Below, in pieces: positions 47,054-56,207 of a stretch of DNA of 64,000 nucleotides; the stretch's first letter is position 1, and every line of letters begins with the position of its first letter. Origin of the DNA: AP-15 sp963755435 (GTDB taxonomy: Bacteria; Pseudomonadota; Alphaproteobacteria; ATCC43930; CGMCC-115725); assembly GCA_963755435.1 (NCBI GenBank), contig CAVWJX010000003.1, positions 620,001 through 684,000 on the forward strand, given 5' to 3'. The notes beneath the pieces were generated by a model that was not told where the DNA came from, did not search any database, and saw only the letters and a program-made list of their open reading frames with translations. Both the position numbers and the translations under genes were made by a program.

Positions 47054-48294
47054 CGGCCGGCCTTGGGGCCGGCCTTGGGCGCGCTCGAAGGTGCGGGGGC
47101 CGATGCGCCGGGTGGCGCGCCGGCCTGGTCGGCCGCCGCGGAGATCGTCGGCGGCGGGCTAGCCGGCCCCGGCGACACGAGCTCGCCCGGATGCACCCGC
47201 TGCACGCCTTCCGAGACCACGAGCTCGCCGGCCTTCAGTCCGCTGGTGACGACGGCGGTGGACGGGGTCGACTGGCCGAGCTTGATGCGCCGGATCTGCG
47301 CCTTCTTTTGGGCGTCGACGACATAGACGTAGTCGCCCTGCTGATCGGCCAGCACCGCCGAACGCGGGATCGCCAGCACCGACACCGGCTGCACCCCTTG
47401 AAGCAGCACGGTGACGAACTCCCCGTCGGTCAATTCGCGCGAGCCGGGCTCGCCGACCTTCATGCCCGGGTGGACGAGGTTGGCGATCACCCCGCGCAAG
47501 GTGACGGTGTCGGTGGTTTGGGCGACCGTCGGCGACACGTAATCGAGGTGGCCATTGGCGCCGTAGATTTCTCCGGTCGGCAGCCGCAGCTTGATCACCA
47601 CCGCGCTGAACCCGCCCTTGGGGCCGTAGCGGTCGCGCAACTCGAGTGCGGTGCGCATCGAGATCGGGAAGATCACATACATCGGGTCCTGGCTGACGAG
47701 GTTGGCCAGGGTTCCGCTGGTCGGCGAGACGACATTGCCTTTGGTGACATTGGTGCTGCTGATCTCGCCATCGATCGGCGCGCGGATCTCGGTATAGCCG
47801 AGATTGATCTGGGCTTGTTCGAGCTGGGCCTGGGCCGCGGCGATCTGCGCCGCCAAGGCGCGCTCGGCGGCGAGTGCGGAATCGACGGTCGCCTGCTCGC
47901 CGGCGACCGTCTTCAACAGGTACTGGGCGCGCTGCAGGGTCAGCACGGCGTTGGTGTGCTGCGCCTCCAGCTGAGCGACATTGGCCTGGTTGTAATCGAC
48001 CTGGGCCTGGAACGGCGGCTGCTCGAGCAGATAAAGAAGGTCGCCCTTCTTGACCTCGGCGCCCTCGACAAAGAGCCGCTTTTCGAGAAAGGCGGTGACC
48101 CGCGCCACCAGCGCCACCCGCCCGATCGCCTGGATGCGGCCGATGAATTCGTTGCTCTCGGTGATCTGTTGGCGCTCGGCCGGCACCACGCCCACAGCCG
48201 GCGGCCCGGGTGCGGGCTGAGCCCGCGCCGAAAGCGGCAGAATCGTCAGGATCAGCAGCAGCAAAAGGCGCATCACCGGTTTTGTATAGCCCAT
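47050..48294 (-). CDS. RND efflux periplasmic adaptor (membrane fusion protein)
   Basis: A 414-residue adaptor. It has a signal sequence (MRLLLLLILTILPLSARA), then a lipoyl/barrel-sandwich half (RVALVARVTAFLEKRLFVEGAEVKKGDLLYLLE), a long coiled hairpin with alanine/glutamine heptads, the second lipoyl half (INLGYTEIRAPIDGEISS), and beta-barrel and membrane-proximal domains. The tail is Pro/Ala-rich. ATG 48294 is used; 48273 begins directly at the signal peptide and is equally possible. It is divergent from the persulfide dioxygenase gene with about 100 bp between. Confidence 0.93.
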   Translation of the reverse strand: MGYTKPVMRLLLLLILTILPLSARAQPAPGPPAVGVVPAERQQITESNEFIGRIQAIGRVALVARVTAFLEKRLFVEGAEVKKGDLLYLLEQPPFQAQVDYNQANVAQLEAQHTNAVLTLQRAQYLLKTVAGEQATVDSALAAERALAAQIAAAQAQLEQAQINLGYTEIRAPIDGEISSTNVTKGNVVSPTSGTLANLVSQDPMYVIFPISMRTALELRDRYGPKGGFSAVVIKLRLPTGEIYGANGHLDYVSPTVAQTTDTVTLRGVIANLVHPGMKVGEPGSRELTDGEFVTVLLQGVQPVSVLAIPRSAVLADQQGDYVYVVDAQKKAQIRRIKLGQSTPSTAVVTSGLKAGELVVSEGVQRVHPGELVSPGPASPPPTISAAADQAGAPPGASAPAPSSAPKAGPKAGR

Positions 48295-48397
48295 GCTGCG
48301 GCGCAAAATAAACCTGTCCTCTCGATTTCGCCGCCGCCGCGCTAGAATAGCCGGGCCTTCGGGCGCGGCGCGCATCTTCTGATCACGAGGTTCGCAG

Positions 48398-49498
48398 ATG
48401 TTAATCTTCCGGCAATTGTTCGATCCGCAATCCTCGACCTACACCTATCTGCTGGCCGATGGCAAAAGTGGCGTGGCGGTGATCATTGACCCGGTCTTCG
48501 AGCAGGTCCGGCGCGACGTGGCGCTGATCGATGAACTCGGCCTGAAGCTTCTCTACACCCTCGACACCCATGTCCATGCCGACCATGTCACCGGCGCCTG
48601 GCTGTTGAAGCAACAGACCGGGTGCAGTATCGCCGTTTCGGCCGACAGCGGCGCGGTCGGGGCCGACCGCTATCTGGTGCCCGACGACGTGATCCCGTTC
48701 GGCGCGCGCAATCTGCAGGTGCGCAAGACGCCGGGCCACACCAGCGGTTGTCTGACCTACGTGCTCGACGACCGCAGCATGGCGTTTACCGGCGATTGCC
48801 TGCTAATTCGCGGCAGCGGCCGGACCGATTTCCAACAGGGTGATCCGACGACAATGTACCGCTCGGTGCATCAGCAGATCTTCACCCTGCCCGAGGAATG
48901 CCTGCTCTACCCGGCGCATGATTATCGCGGGCTGACCGTGACCAGCGTGCGCGAGGAGCGGCATTTCAACCCGCGCCTCGGCGGCGAGAGCGGCGAAGGC
49001 GATTTCATCGGCTACATGAAAAATTTGCACCTGGCGCACCCGAAGAAGCTCGATGTCGCGGTGCCGGCCAATTTGCAATGCGGCCGGCCCGAGGGCGAGG
49101 TCGACCTCGCCGCGGCACCGCATTGGGCGCCGCTGCGCTACAGCTTTGCCGGGATCTGGGAGATCGACCCGCACGGGCTCGAGGAGCACGCGCGCGGGGT
49201 GCAGATCCTCGACGTGCGCGAGCCGGAGGAATTTTCCGGGCCGCTCGGCCATATCCGCGGCGCCGTTGCGATCCCGTTGGGGGCGCTGGCCGAGCGCGCC
49301 GGGGAGCTAGCCAAGGGCCGCCCGGTGGTCGCGGTGTGCCGCGCCGGCAGCCGGTCGGCGCAGGCGACGGTCATTCTGCGCGAGGCCGGCTTTTCCAACG
49401 TCGCCAACCTTTCGGGCGGCATGCTGCGCTGGCGCGCCGAAGGCCATGCCGTCGATGGCGGCAGCCCGGTCGAGCACATCGCCGAATACTCGATCTGA
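48398..49498 (+). CDS. Persulfide dioxygenase-rhodanese fusion (ETHE1-like MBL + rhodanese)
   Basis: A 366-residue two-domain sulfur enzyme. The metallo-beta-lactamase domain (1-240) carries THVHADHVTG, GHTSGC, FTGDCLLIRGSGRTDFQ and YPAHDYRG, matching ETHE1-type mononuclear-iron persulfide dioxygenases. The C-terminal rhodanese (260-366) has VCRAGSRSA with Cys314 for sulfur transfer. Together they would oxidise glutathione persulfide to sulfite and make thiosulfate, a detoxification route for hydrogen sulfide. A single start at 48398 fits. Confidence 0.92.
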   Translation: MLIFRQLFDPQSSTYTYLLADGKSGVAVIIDPVFEQVRRDVALIDELGLKLLYTLDTHVHADHVTGAWLLKQQTGCSIAVSADSGAVGADRYLVPDDVIPFGARNLQVRKTPGHTSGCLTYVLDDRSMAFTGDCLLIRGSGRTDFQQGDPTTMYRSVHQQIFTLPEECLLYPAHDYRGLTVTSVREERHFNPRLGGESGEGDFIGYMKNLHLAHPKKLDVAVPANLQCGRPEGEVDLAAAPHWAPLRYSFAGIWEIDPHGLEEHARGVQILDVREPEEFSGPLGHIRGAVAIPLGALAERAGELAKGRPVVAVCRAGSRSAQATVILREAGFSNVANLSGGMLRWRAEGHAVDGGSPVEHIAEYSI

Positions 49499-49614
49499 CC
49501 CGGCTGACCCAGCAATTTTGGTCGGCGCAATTTTCGATCGGCGGCCGGCGGCCGGATGCTACACTGCGCGGCAGGAAAGGTGCGTCTGCTGCAACCACGA
49601 AGAAAGGGATGGAA

Positions 49615-51318
49615 ATGGCGTATGATCTCCTGATCAAGAACGGCCGCATCGTCGACGGCTCGGGCATGCCGGCGTTCAAGGGCGATGTCGGGGTCAAGAA
49701 CGGCAAGATCGTCGAGATCGGCAAGCTCTCCGGCCCGGCGACCAAGACGATCGACGCCGCCGGCAAGGTCGTGGCCCCGGGCTTCGTCGACAACCACTGC
49801 CATTACGACGCGCAGGTGACCTGGGATCCGCTGTGCTCGTTCTCGCCCGACCATGGCTGCACCACGGTGGTGTTCGGCAATTGCTCGTTGGCCTTGGCGC
49901 CGGTGCGGCCGGGCACCGCTAAGCGGGTGGCCGAGTTCCTCTCCTATGTCGAAGCGATCCCGATGGAGGTGTTGAACACGGTCGAGGTCGATTGGGAGAC
50001 GATCCCGCAATACATGGACCGGCTCGACCAGAATTTGGGCGTTAATGTCGGCAATCTGATCGGCCATTCGACGGTGCGCTATTACGTGATGGGCGACGAG
50101 GCCCAGGGCCGTACTGCCTCGGACGACGAAATCAAGAAGATGCAGGACGTGGTGCGCGACGGCATCAAGGGTGGTGCGCTCGGCCTCTCGGTGTCGCGCA
50201 ACAAGGGCCATTACGACCCGCAGGGCGTCCATATCCCGGCGTTGTGGGCCGACGAAAAGGAGATCTTCGCGCTCGGCGACGTGCTGCGCGAGATGGGCAC
50301 CGGCATCATCCAGTCGGGCGGCGGCCGCGCCGCCGAATTGAATGACGGGCTGATGGCGCGCCTCAGCGAGGCCACCGGCCGCACCGTCATTTACAACAAC
50401 CTCGGCCAGACCGTGCGCGAGCCCGACGCCTGGAAACGCCATATGGCGCGGGTCGAGGAGACTTCGAAGGCGGGCATCCGGGCCTATCCATTGTGCAGCC
50501 CGAACCGGGTCACCCAGACCTTTACGATGCGCAACTGCCAGATCTTCCGCGGCTCGCCGACCTGGCACCCGATCCTCTTATCCTCGGACGAGGAGAAGCT
50601 GAAGGCTTATGCCGATCCGGCGATTCGGCAGAAATTGCACGAGGAAGTCGTCGAGCACTCGGTAGAGGTGCCGGCGGCCGGCTATTCGCGCGAATGGTAC
50701 AACTACATGTGGGTCGAGACCCCGGTCCTCGACAAGAACCAGGGGCTCAAGGGCAAGACCATCGGCCAGATCGCCAAGGAGCAGGGGAAGCGGGTGATCG
50801 ACGCCTTCCTCGACCTCGTGGTCGAAGAGAACCTCGACACCGGCCTGATGCAGTCGGAAAACAATGTCGACGACGAAGCGATGGCCAAGATCCTGACCTA
50901 CCCGAACGCGATCGTCGGCTTGTCGGATGGCGGCGCGCACGTGCAGTTCCACGGCGGCTACGGCTATTCGACGCGGCTGCTCTCCGAATGGGTGCGCGAG
51001 AAGCACGTCATGAGCCTCGAGCACGCGGTGCGGCGGCTGACCTTCGACAGCGCCTCGGCCTTGGGGCTCTATGACCGCGGCCTGCTGCGCCCCGGCATGG
51101 CGGCCGACATCGTGATCTTCGATCCCGACACGGTAAAGCCGCTGCCGGAAAGCGTCGTCCACGACTTCCCGGCCGGCGGCTGGCGGATGAAGGAGCCGGC
51201 GCAAGGCATCATGGCGACGATCGTCAACGGAGAGGTCCTGATCGAAGACGGCAAGCACACCGGGGCGCTGCCCGGCCGCGTGCTGCGCAACACCTACTAC
51301 AAGGCGAACCACGCTTAA
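49615..51318 (+). CDS. N-acyl-D-amino-acid deacylase-like amidohydrolase
   Basis: A 567-residue amidohydrolase-superfamily enzyme of the D-aminoacylase type. Seen are the N-terminal beta part YDLLIKNGRIVDGSGMPA, the metal site APGFVDNHCHYDAQVTWDP, a mid-protein SRNKGHYDPQGVHIP, and C-terminal LSDGGAHVQFHG and GRPGMAADIV-like RPGMAADIVIFDPDTV. It hydrolyses N-acyl or related amide bonds. The ATG at 49615 has agaaaggg upstream; 49609 would add MET-GLU. It ends before a strong terminator. Confidence 0.9.
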   Translation: MAYDLLIKNGRIVDGSGMPAFKGDVGVKNGKIVEIGKLSGPATKTIDAAGKVVAPGFVDNHCHYDAQVTWDPLCSFSPDHGCTTVVFGNCSLALAPVRPGTAKRVAEFLSYVEAIPMEVLNTVEVDWETIPQYMDRLDQNLGVNVGNLIGHSTVRYYVMGDEAQGRTASDDEIKKMQDVVRDGIKGGALGLSVSRNKGHYDPQGVHIPALWADEKEIFALGDVLREMGTGIIQSGGGRAAELNDGLMARLSEATGRTVIYNNLGQTVREPDAWKRHMARVEETSKAGIRAYPLCSPNRVTQTFTMRNCQIFRGSPTWHPILLSSDEEKLKAYADPAIRQKLHEEVVEHSVEVPAAGYSREWYNYMWVETPVLDKNQGLKGKTIGQIAKEQGKRVIDAFLDLVVEENLDTGLMQSENNVDDEAMAKILTYPNAIVGLSDGGAHVQFHGGYGYSTRLLSEWVREKHVMSLEHAVRRLTFDSASALGLYDRGLLRPGMAADIVIFDPDTVKPLPESVVHDFPAGGWRMKEPAQGIMATIVNGEVLIEDGKHTGALPGRVLRNTYYKANHA

Positions 51319-51340
51319 GCGAAGCCGCATACCCTCGCGA

Positions 51341-51376
51341 GGCCGCCCGCAGCTTCGGTTGCGGGCGGCCTTTTTT
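51341..51376 (+). terminator. Rho-independent terminator
   Basis: A perfect 11-bp GC stem (GGCCGCCCGCA, 8-nt loop, complement) is followed at once by a run of six T. It lies 22 bp after the D-aminoacylase-like gene and is the clearest intrinsic terminator in the window. The minus-strand DUF2442 gene ends just beyond it. Confidence 0.92.
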
Positions 51377-51398
51377 CAGATCACCAGAACGGTGACGA

Positions 51399-51656
51399 TC
51401 ATTCGGCTGCGCTTGGTAAACCCCGGGTGTGGTCGGCGTATCCGGCCAGCAAGCCGGCCACCGAGATGTCCTCGTCGAGCGCTGCCCAATGCAAGCCTCG
51501 GCTGCTGATGCGGCAGCCCTCTCGCTGTTCCGGCGTGGCCTGAAGCAGGCGCGGAAACCAGGCGAGCGGCACGCCCAAGGTCCGGCCGTCGGACAGCTCG
51601 ACCCACATACGGTCGTCGTCGAACCTGACGCCCGTTGCCTTAGCCGAAGAACTCAT
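51399..51656 (-). CDS. DUF2442 protein
   Basis: An 85-residue protein: ATGVRFDDDRMWVELSDGRTLGVPLAWFPRLLQATPEQREG, followed by a GLHWAALDEDISVAGLLAG tail. This is DUF2442, small beta-rich proteins of unknown function. The ATG at 51656 lies inside the upstream DUF4160 gene (17-bp overlap), so the two are translationally linked. The pairing recurs in many genomes and looks like a toxin-antitoxin-style or phage-related cassette, without proof. Confidence 0.85.
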   Translation of the reverse strand: MSSSAKATGVRFDDDRMWVELSDGRTLGVPLAWFPRLLQATPEQREGCRISSRGLHWAALDEDISVAGLLAGYADHTRGLPSAAE

Positions 51657-51882
51657 CCCACGCCTTTTCGATGCGTTCACGGTTTGCCTCGACCAGCCTC
51701 AACACCTCGCGCAAGCTCCGAGCGCCAAAGCCGTCATTATAGGCCACGTGTACTTCGGGCCGAAGCCAGAATTTAGCCTCCATCTCGCTTCGCTCGACAT
51801 GAACGTGCGCTGGCTCACGCGGCGAGCCTTCGTTGGAATAGAAGAAAAACCGAAAGCTGCCGGATCTGAAGATGGTTGGCAT
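51640..51882 (-). CDS. DUF4160 protein
   Basis: An 80-residue protein, full length for DUF4160. It begins MPTIFRSGSFRFFFYSNEG, has the conserved PAHVHVE, and ends with an amphipathic helix, REVLRLVEANRERIEKAWDEFFG. The HVHV motif suggests a metal or nucleic acid role, but none is shown. It is the first gene of the two-gene unit with DUF2442 and lies divergent from the acyl-CoA dehydrogenase. Confidence 0.88.
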   Translation of the reverse strand: MPTIFRSGSFRFFFYSNEGSPREPAHVHVERSEMEAKFWLRPEVHVAYNDGFGARSLREVLRLVEANRERIEKAWDEFFG

Positions 51883-52069
51883 GCGCCGAAGATCATGCCC
51901 GATCAGCCGCGCGCGAAACCAGCATTAACGTTCCCACATGATCGATGGGGCGCACAGCGATCCCGGCACCGGGATCGGGCGAGGTAGCTGGTAGCCGATT
52001 TCGATGCTCGGGTCTGGGGCGATCGGGCCGCCATTTGCCGCTGGACAAGCGGCAGCTATATTGCGGCCG

Positions 52070-53218
52070 ATGGATTTCGATCTCTCCGACGAGCAGCGGG
52101 CGTTTCAGGAGACGGCGCGGGAGTTTGCGCGGGAGGAGTGGCTGCCACGGGCGCCGGGCTGGGACGAGCGCGGCGAGTTTCCGGTCGAGGCACTGCGGCG
52201 GGCGGCGGCGTTGGGCTTTGCCGCGATCTATGTCGGCGAGGAATTCGGCGGCAGCGGATTGGGCCGGGTCGACGCGGCGCTGATCTTCGAGGAACTGGCC
52301 GCGGCCTGCCCGTCGACCGCCGCCTATCTGTCGATCCACAACATGGTTTCGTGGATGGTCGACCGGTTCGGTAGCGCCGAGCAGCGGGCCCGCAGGCTGC
52401 CGAGGCTGACCACCATGGACCACCTCGCGAGCTATTGCCTGACCGAGCCGGGCAGCGGCTCGGACGCGGCGGCGTTGGCGACCCGGGCGGTGCGCGACGG
52501 CGACCATTACCTGCTGAACGGCACCAAGGCGTTCATCTCGGGCGGCGGCGCCAGCGACCTTTATGCGGTCATGGTGCGCACCGGCGGCGAGGGGCCGCAC
52601 GGCATCTCGTGCCTCCTCGTCGAGAACGGCGCGCCCGGCCTCTCTTTCGGCAAAAAGGAAAGAAAGCTCGGCTGGAATTCGCAGCCGACGGCGATGGTGA
52701 TTTTCGAGGATTGCCGCGTGCCGGTCGAGAACCGCCTCGGCGCCGAGGGCGACGGCTTCAAGATCGCGATGATGGGGCTCGACGGCGGCCGGCTCAACAT
52801 CGCCGCCTGCTCGCTGGGCGGGGCGCGGGCCTGCCTCGAAGCGGCGCGCGCGCATCTGCTGGAGCGCCGCCAGTTCGGCCACCCGCTCGCCGATTTCCAG
52901 GCGTTGCAGTTCAAGCTCGCCGACATGGCGACCGAGCTCGACGCGGCGCGGCTGATGGTGTGGCGCGGGGCGGCGAGCCTCGACCGGAGCGATCCGCAGG
53001 CGGTCACCCATTGCGCGATGGCCAAGCGGCTGGCGACCGATGCCGGGTTCCGCATCTGCAACGAGGCCCTGCAGCTCCATGGCGGCTACGGCTATCTGAA
53101 GGACTTCCCGGTCGAGCGCTATCTGCGCGATCTGCGGGTGCACCAGATCCTCGAAGGCACCAACGAGATCATGCGGGTGATCATCGCCCGCCGCCTGCTC
53201 GGGCCGTCGAATGCGTGA
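52070..53218 (+). CDS. Acyl-CoA dehydrogenase (isobutyryl-CoA dehydrogenase-like)
   Basis: A 382-residue flavoenzyme that introduces the alpha-beta double bond into a short branched acyl-CoA. Family motifs: CLTEPGSGSDAAAL for FAD, GTKAFISGGG, QFGHPLADFQALQF, and the C-terminal LQLHGGYGYLKDFPVERYLRD with the catalytic Glu region ILEGTNEIMR. The next gene, a 3-hydroxyisobutyryl-CoA hydrolase homologue, overlaps by 8 bp. That points to valine breakdown, i.e. isobutyryl-CoA as substrate. No strong ribosome site precedes the ATG. Confidence 0.9.
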   Translation: MDFDLSDEQRAFQETAREFAREEWLPRAPGWDERGEFPVEALRRAAALGFAAIYVGEEFGGSGLGRVDAALIFEELAAACPSTAAYLSIHNMVSWMVDRFGSAEQRARRLPRLTTMDHLASYCLTEPGSGSDAAALATRAVRDGDHYLLNGTKAFISGGGASDLYAVMVRTGGEGPHGISCLLVENGAPGLSFGKKERKLGWNSQPTAMVIFEDCRVPVENRLGAEGDGFKIAMMGLDGGRLNIAACSLGGARACLEAARAHLLERRQFGHPLADFQALQFKLADMATELDAARLMVWRGAASLDRSDPQAVTHCAMAKRLATDAGFRICNEALQLHGGYGYLKDFPVERYLRDLRVHQILEGTNEIMRVIIARRLLGPSNA

Positions 53219-54328
53219 CGAAGACGACGAGATCCTGCTCGGGCGCGCGGGCGGGCTCGCCACGATCACGCTCAACCGGCCGCAGGCGCTGAATGCGCTG
53301 ACCCTGGCCAATTACCGCCGCATCGCCCCGGCGCTCGCCGCCTGGGCCGCCGACCCGTCGGTGCGCGCCGTCCTGGTCCGCGGCGCCGGCGGGCGCGCCT
53401 TCTGCGCCGGCGGCGATGTGCGCGCGGTCTGGGAGGCCGGGCGCGGCATCGGCGGCGATCCCGATCTGACCGCGGTGTTCTTTCGCGAGGAATACCGGCT
53501 GATCCACGAGATCCACCGCTTTCCCAAGCCCTACATCGCGATCATCGACGGGATCACGATGGGCGGCGGCGCCGGGATCTCGGTCAACGGCGCCTATCGG
53601 CTGGCGACCCCGCGCACCCTCTTGGCGATGCCGGAGACCGCGATCGGCCTCTTTCCCGATGTCGGCGCCACCCGGTTCCTCAACCGCTGCCCCGGCCATA
53701 TCGGCCGCTATCTCGGGCTCGGCGGCGCCCGGCTGCGCGCGGCGGACGCGCTTTATTGCGGCTTTGCCACCCATGTTTTGGCCGAGGGCGCGGTCGAGCC
53801 GCTGGTCGAAGCGCTCGGCCGGACCGAGTGGCGAGCCGGCGCCGAGCGCCAACAGCTCGAGGCCGCGCTGTTCCGGCATTGGCGATCGAGCGCGAACCCG
53901 CACCGCTCGCGGCGTTGCGGCCGGCGATCGACCGCTGTTTTGCCGGCGATACGGTCGAGGCGATCCTCGCGGCACTCGCGGCCGAGGCGGCCGGCGGCGG
54001 CGCCTTTGCCGGCTGGGCCGCGCAAACCCGCGCCGGGCTGCTGGCGAAATCGCCGACCAGCCTCAAAGTCACCTTGCGCCAGCTGCAGATCGGCGCCGAT
54101 TATGATCTCGACCAGGCGCTGATCCTCGAATACCGGCTGACCCAGCACATGATGGCAGGCCACGATTTCTACGAAGGCGTGCGCGCCGCCCTGATCGACA
54201 AGGACCAACAGCCGCGCTGGCGCCCGGCGAGCCTGGCCGAAATCGACGAGGCGACGATCGACGCCTATTTCGCCCCGCTCGCTGACGGCGAACTCAATTT
54301 CGCCCCCGCTGTCGGAAAAAGCGCATAA
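53211..54328 (+). CDS. 3-hydroxyisobutyryl-CoA hydrolase/enoyl-CoA hydratase family, with single-base frameshift
   Basis: A crotonase-fold enzyme that releases 3-hydroxyisobutyrate in valine catabolism. The N-terminal part has GGRAFCAGGDVRAVW and the diagnostic MGGGAGISVNGAYRLATP with LAMPETAIGLFPDVGATRFL. Near 53875 the frame slips: after LEAALFR the first frame becomes arginine/serine junk, while the next frame reads ALAIEREPAPLAALRPAIDR and SPTSLKVTLRQLQIGADYDL to a stop at 54328. One lost G in a G run (ttccggcatt) accounts for this. Repaired length is about 372 residues. Confidence 0.88.
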
Positions 54329-54412
54329 CCGCCGTTCTGGAAAATTCACGCGGCCTGCGTTGAACGTGGGTCGCCGCGACCTGCTGGCCCGTCATCGGTT
54401 GGTAAGACAGAC

Positions 54413-55022
54413 TTATGAGGCCTGCTCCGCCTTATGAGTGAAATCTAAATCGACACCCTCAAAGAAATACTCTATCCCGTTCATGACATCATGCAATGTC
54501 ACAAGATCGAGACCTTCGCCGCTTGGTAAGGTCGGAGTGCCGACGCCTAAATTGCAAGCTAGCGGAACGCCGTCGAGTTAGCATCAACAGCGGCGAATTC
54601 GTCAATACACCTGCCGATGGCCACATACTCCGCTTTCGACCAATCGTGACCGAATGCCGCTGCAATCTTGATGCATAGCTGCCACAGCTCGGGCAGCTTG
54701 TGGTTTTTTCGCCCGAGCGACACCCCTGCGAATGAGCCGTGATCCTCGATAATCGCCTTTAAGGCTAGTTCCACATAATGCCGGTAGTTGAAGATGGCCG
54801 GGAAGATCAGGTTATCCCGCTCATACGGGTCGGCTAACGCGTTCTGAATTAAAATGTCACCGGCCCGCTTATAACCTTGAAGTAGTCGATACGTCCGCTC
54901 GTCAACTCCCTTAGCTAAAAACGAATCACGGCCAGATACAAACAGCCGATCCCCGGCTTCGGCAACCTATCCGTGAATCGACTAAAGATATCGTAACTAC
55001 GTGTGCGATCCTTGCCTGTCAT
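54413..55022 (-). CDS. HEPN-like helical protein, third gene of the island operon, two frameshifts
   Basis: Reconstructed from three frames. Reading from ATG 55022: MTGKDRTRSYDIFSRFTDRL, then AEAGDRLFVSGRDSFLAKG after an indel near 54964. The long middle (LIFPAIFNYRHYVELALKA, then LPELWQLCIKIAAAFG, and RCIDEFAAVDANSTAFR) stops at 54559. A second indel there would lead to GEGLDLVTLHDVMNGIEYFF and a stop at 54413. The pattern of a helix with YVELALKAII, a Leu-Trp helix and IDEFxAVDxxSTAFRY is typical of helical HEPN/DUF-type proteins in defence islands. I see no R-x4-H catalytic pair in it. It begins 13 bp after the preceding gene. Confidence 0.6.
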
Positions 55023-55035
55023 TTCTTCAACCCAA

Positions 55036-55655
55036 TCAAGTGTGCTGCTTTGATTTTTGTTCATCCATTACTCGTTTTATCTCGATGTTGTGTTGCTCTT
55101 TTACCGTTTTTACGACATCCCACGTTGTCTGCTCCGGTGAAAATTCGGGGAAGCCGTAGCGGCGTCTCATGTCAGCAGCTACCTGCCAAGCTCTAAATCC
55201 ACATTTACCAGCTTGCCTGTCACAAGCGGTTAAAAGGATACCTTTGTCTCCCGGTTCTATTTCCCACCAAAATTTGATTATCCCTTCACTGAGAGAGAGC
55301 TCGTTAGGCAACGAAAGAGCGCGCGCAGCCAACGCGGGGTCTATCGCTTTCCAGTCCATGTCGGCGGGATAGTCCGCGAAAGTTGGAAGCGTCCCATGTG
55401 CAATTCCAGCATAACCCTCCGAGCTGTTATCAATTGATTGTCAGAAATTATATTGGCGCATTCAATTGCAAATTGCTCCAAAATCACGGCGATTCTGATC
55501 ACTGAATACCGTGCATCTCGCGTGGTCGTGGTGTGTTCTTTCTTCGAATCCCTCCACGATCCCATTAAATTGTTCAGCGCCGCCGTAACTATACCGGTGG
55601 TAAATGCGAGGGTCAAAATATTCGACGCTGATAGTGCCGTCTCAGTGGCCGCCAT
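55036..55655 (-). CDS. Membrane-anchored protein, second gene of the island operon, frameshifted
   Basis: Starts at ATG 55655 after a cagggga box: MAATETALSASNILTLAFTT then GIVTAALNNLMGSWRDSKK, one N-terminal membrane helix at about 9-27 followed by a charged linker. A cytoplasmic helical part ends at LELHMG, where one missing A near 55393 separates it from the rest (TLPTFADYPADMDWKAIDPA, then FRAWQVAADMRRRYGFPEF). Joined length is about 206 residues. No family is recognised. It sits between the acid-tailed protein (41 bp upstream) and the HEPN-like gene, so the three are likely co-expressed. Confidence 0.55.
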
Positions 55656-56207
55656 TTTTCCCCTGCACACTGGCGATTGTAGACTCACCTGTTTCGCTAA
55701 AAAGGAATATCATCGTCGAGATCGTGGCGCTTTTGCTCAGGCTGCGCTAGCTGTGTGCGGGGCGGTTCAAGCTGCTTGCGTTCCTCCGGACGCGGTAGTG
55801 TAGGGCGTAAGCTGTCCTCGACCTCCTTTGCCCTGCCTAGTAGGGCGGCAATGGAGTCGATCCATGTGCGAGCAGGCTCCAGTTTTTTGAAGCCCTGCCC
55901 GATACCGTCACAGACCGCGATATAGATCGCCATCCCGGCCTGAAGGCCGGTCCGGTTCTTGTCCACTTCTAGGGCCAAATCGTTGAGCTTCGTATAAAGA
56001 GAATTCCCGCTTAGGCTCGGGAAGATCGGCTTGCTCGATGGCCGTTCTGATCTGCTCGATGTGATGGTGGATTTTAGACTTGGTGTTGCCGTCAAGGCCT
56101 ACTGTATTCTTCCGAAGAAGTGGTGCACGGCGGATTCGAATCTGGGTAGTGAAGTGATCTACGTCCGATGTGAACTGCGCGAAAGCAGCTGACCTGCCCC
56201 TGAGATT

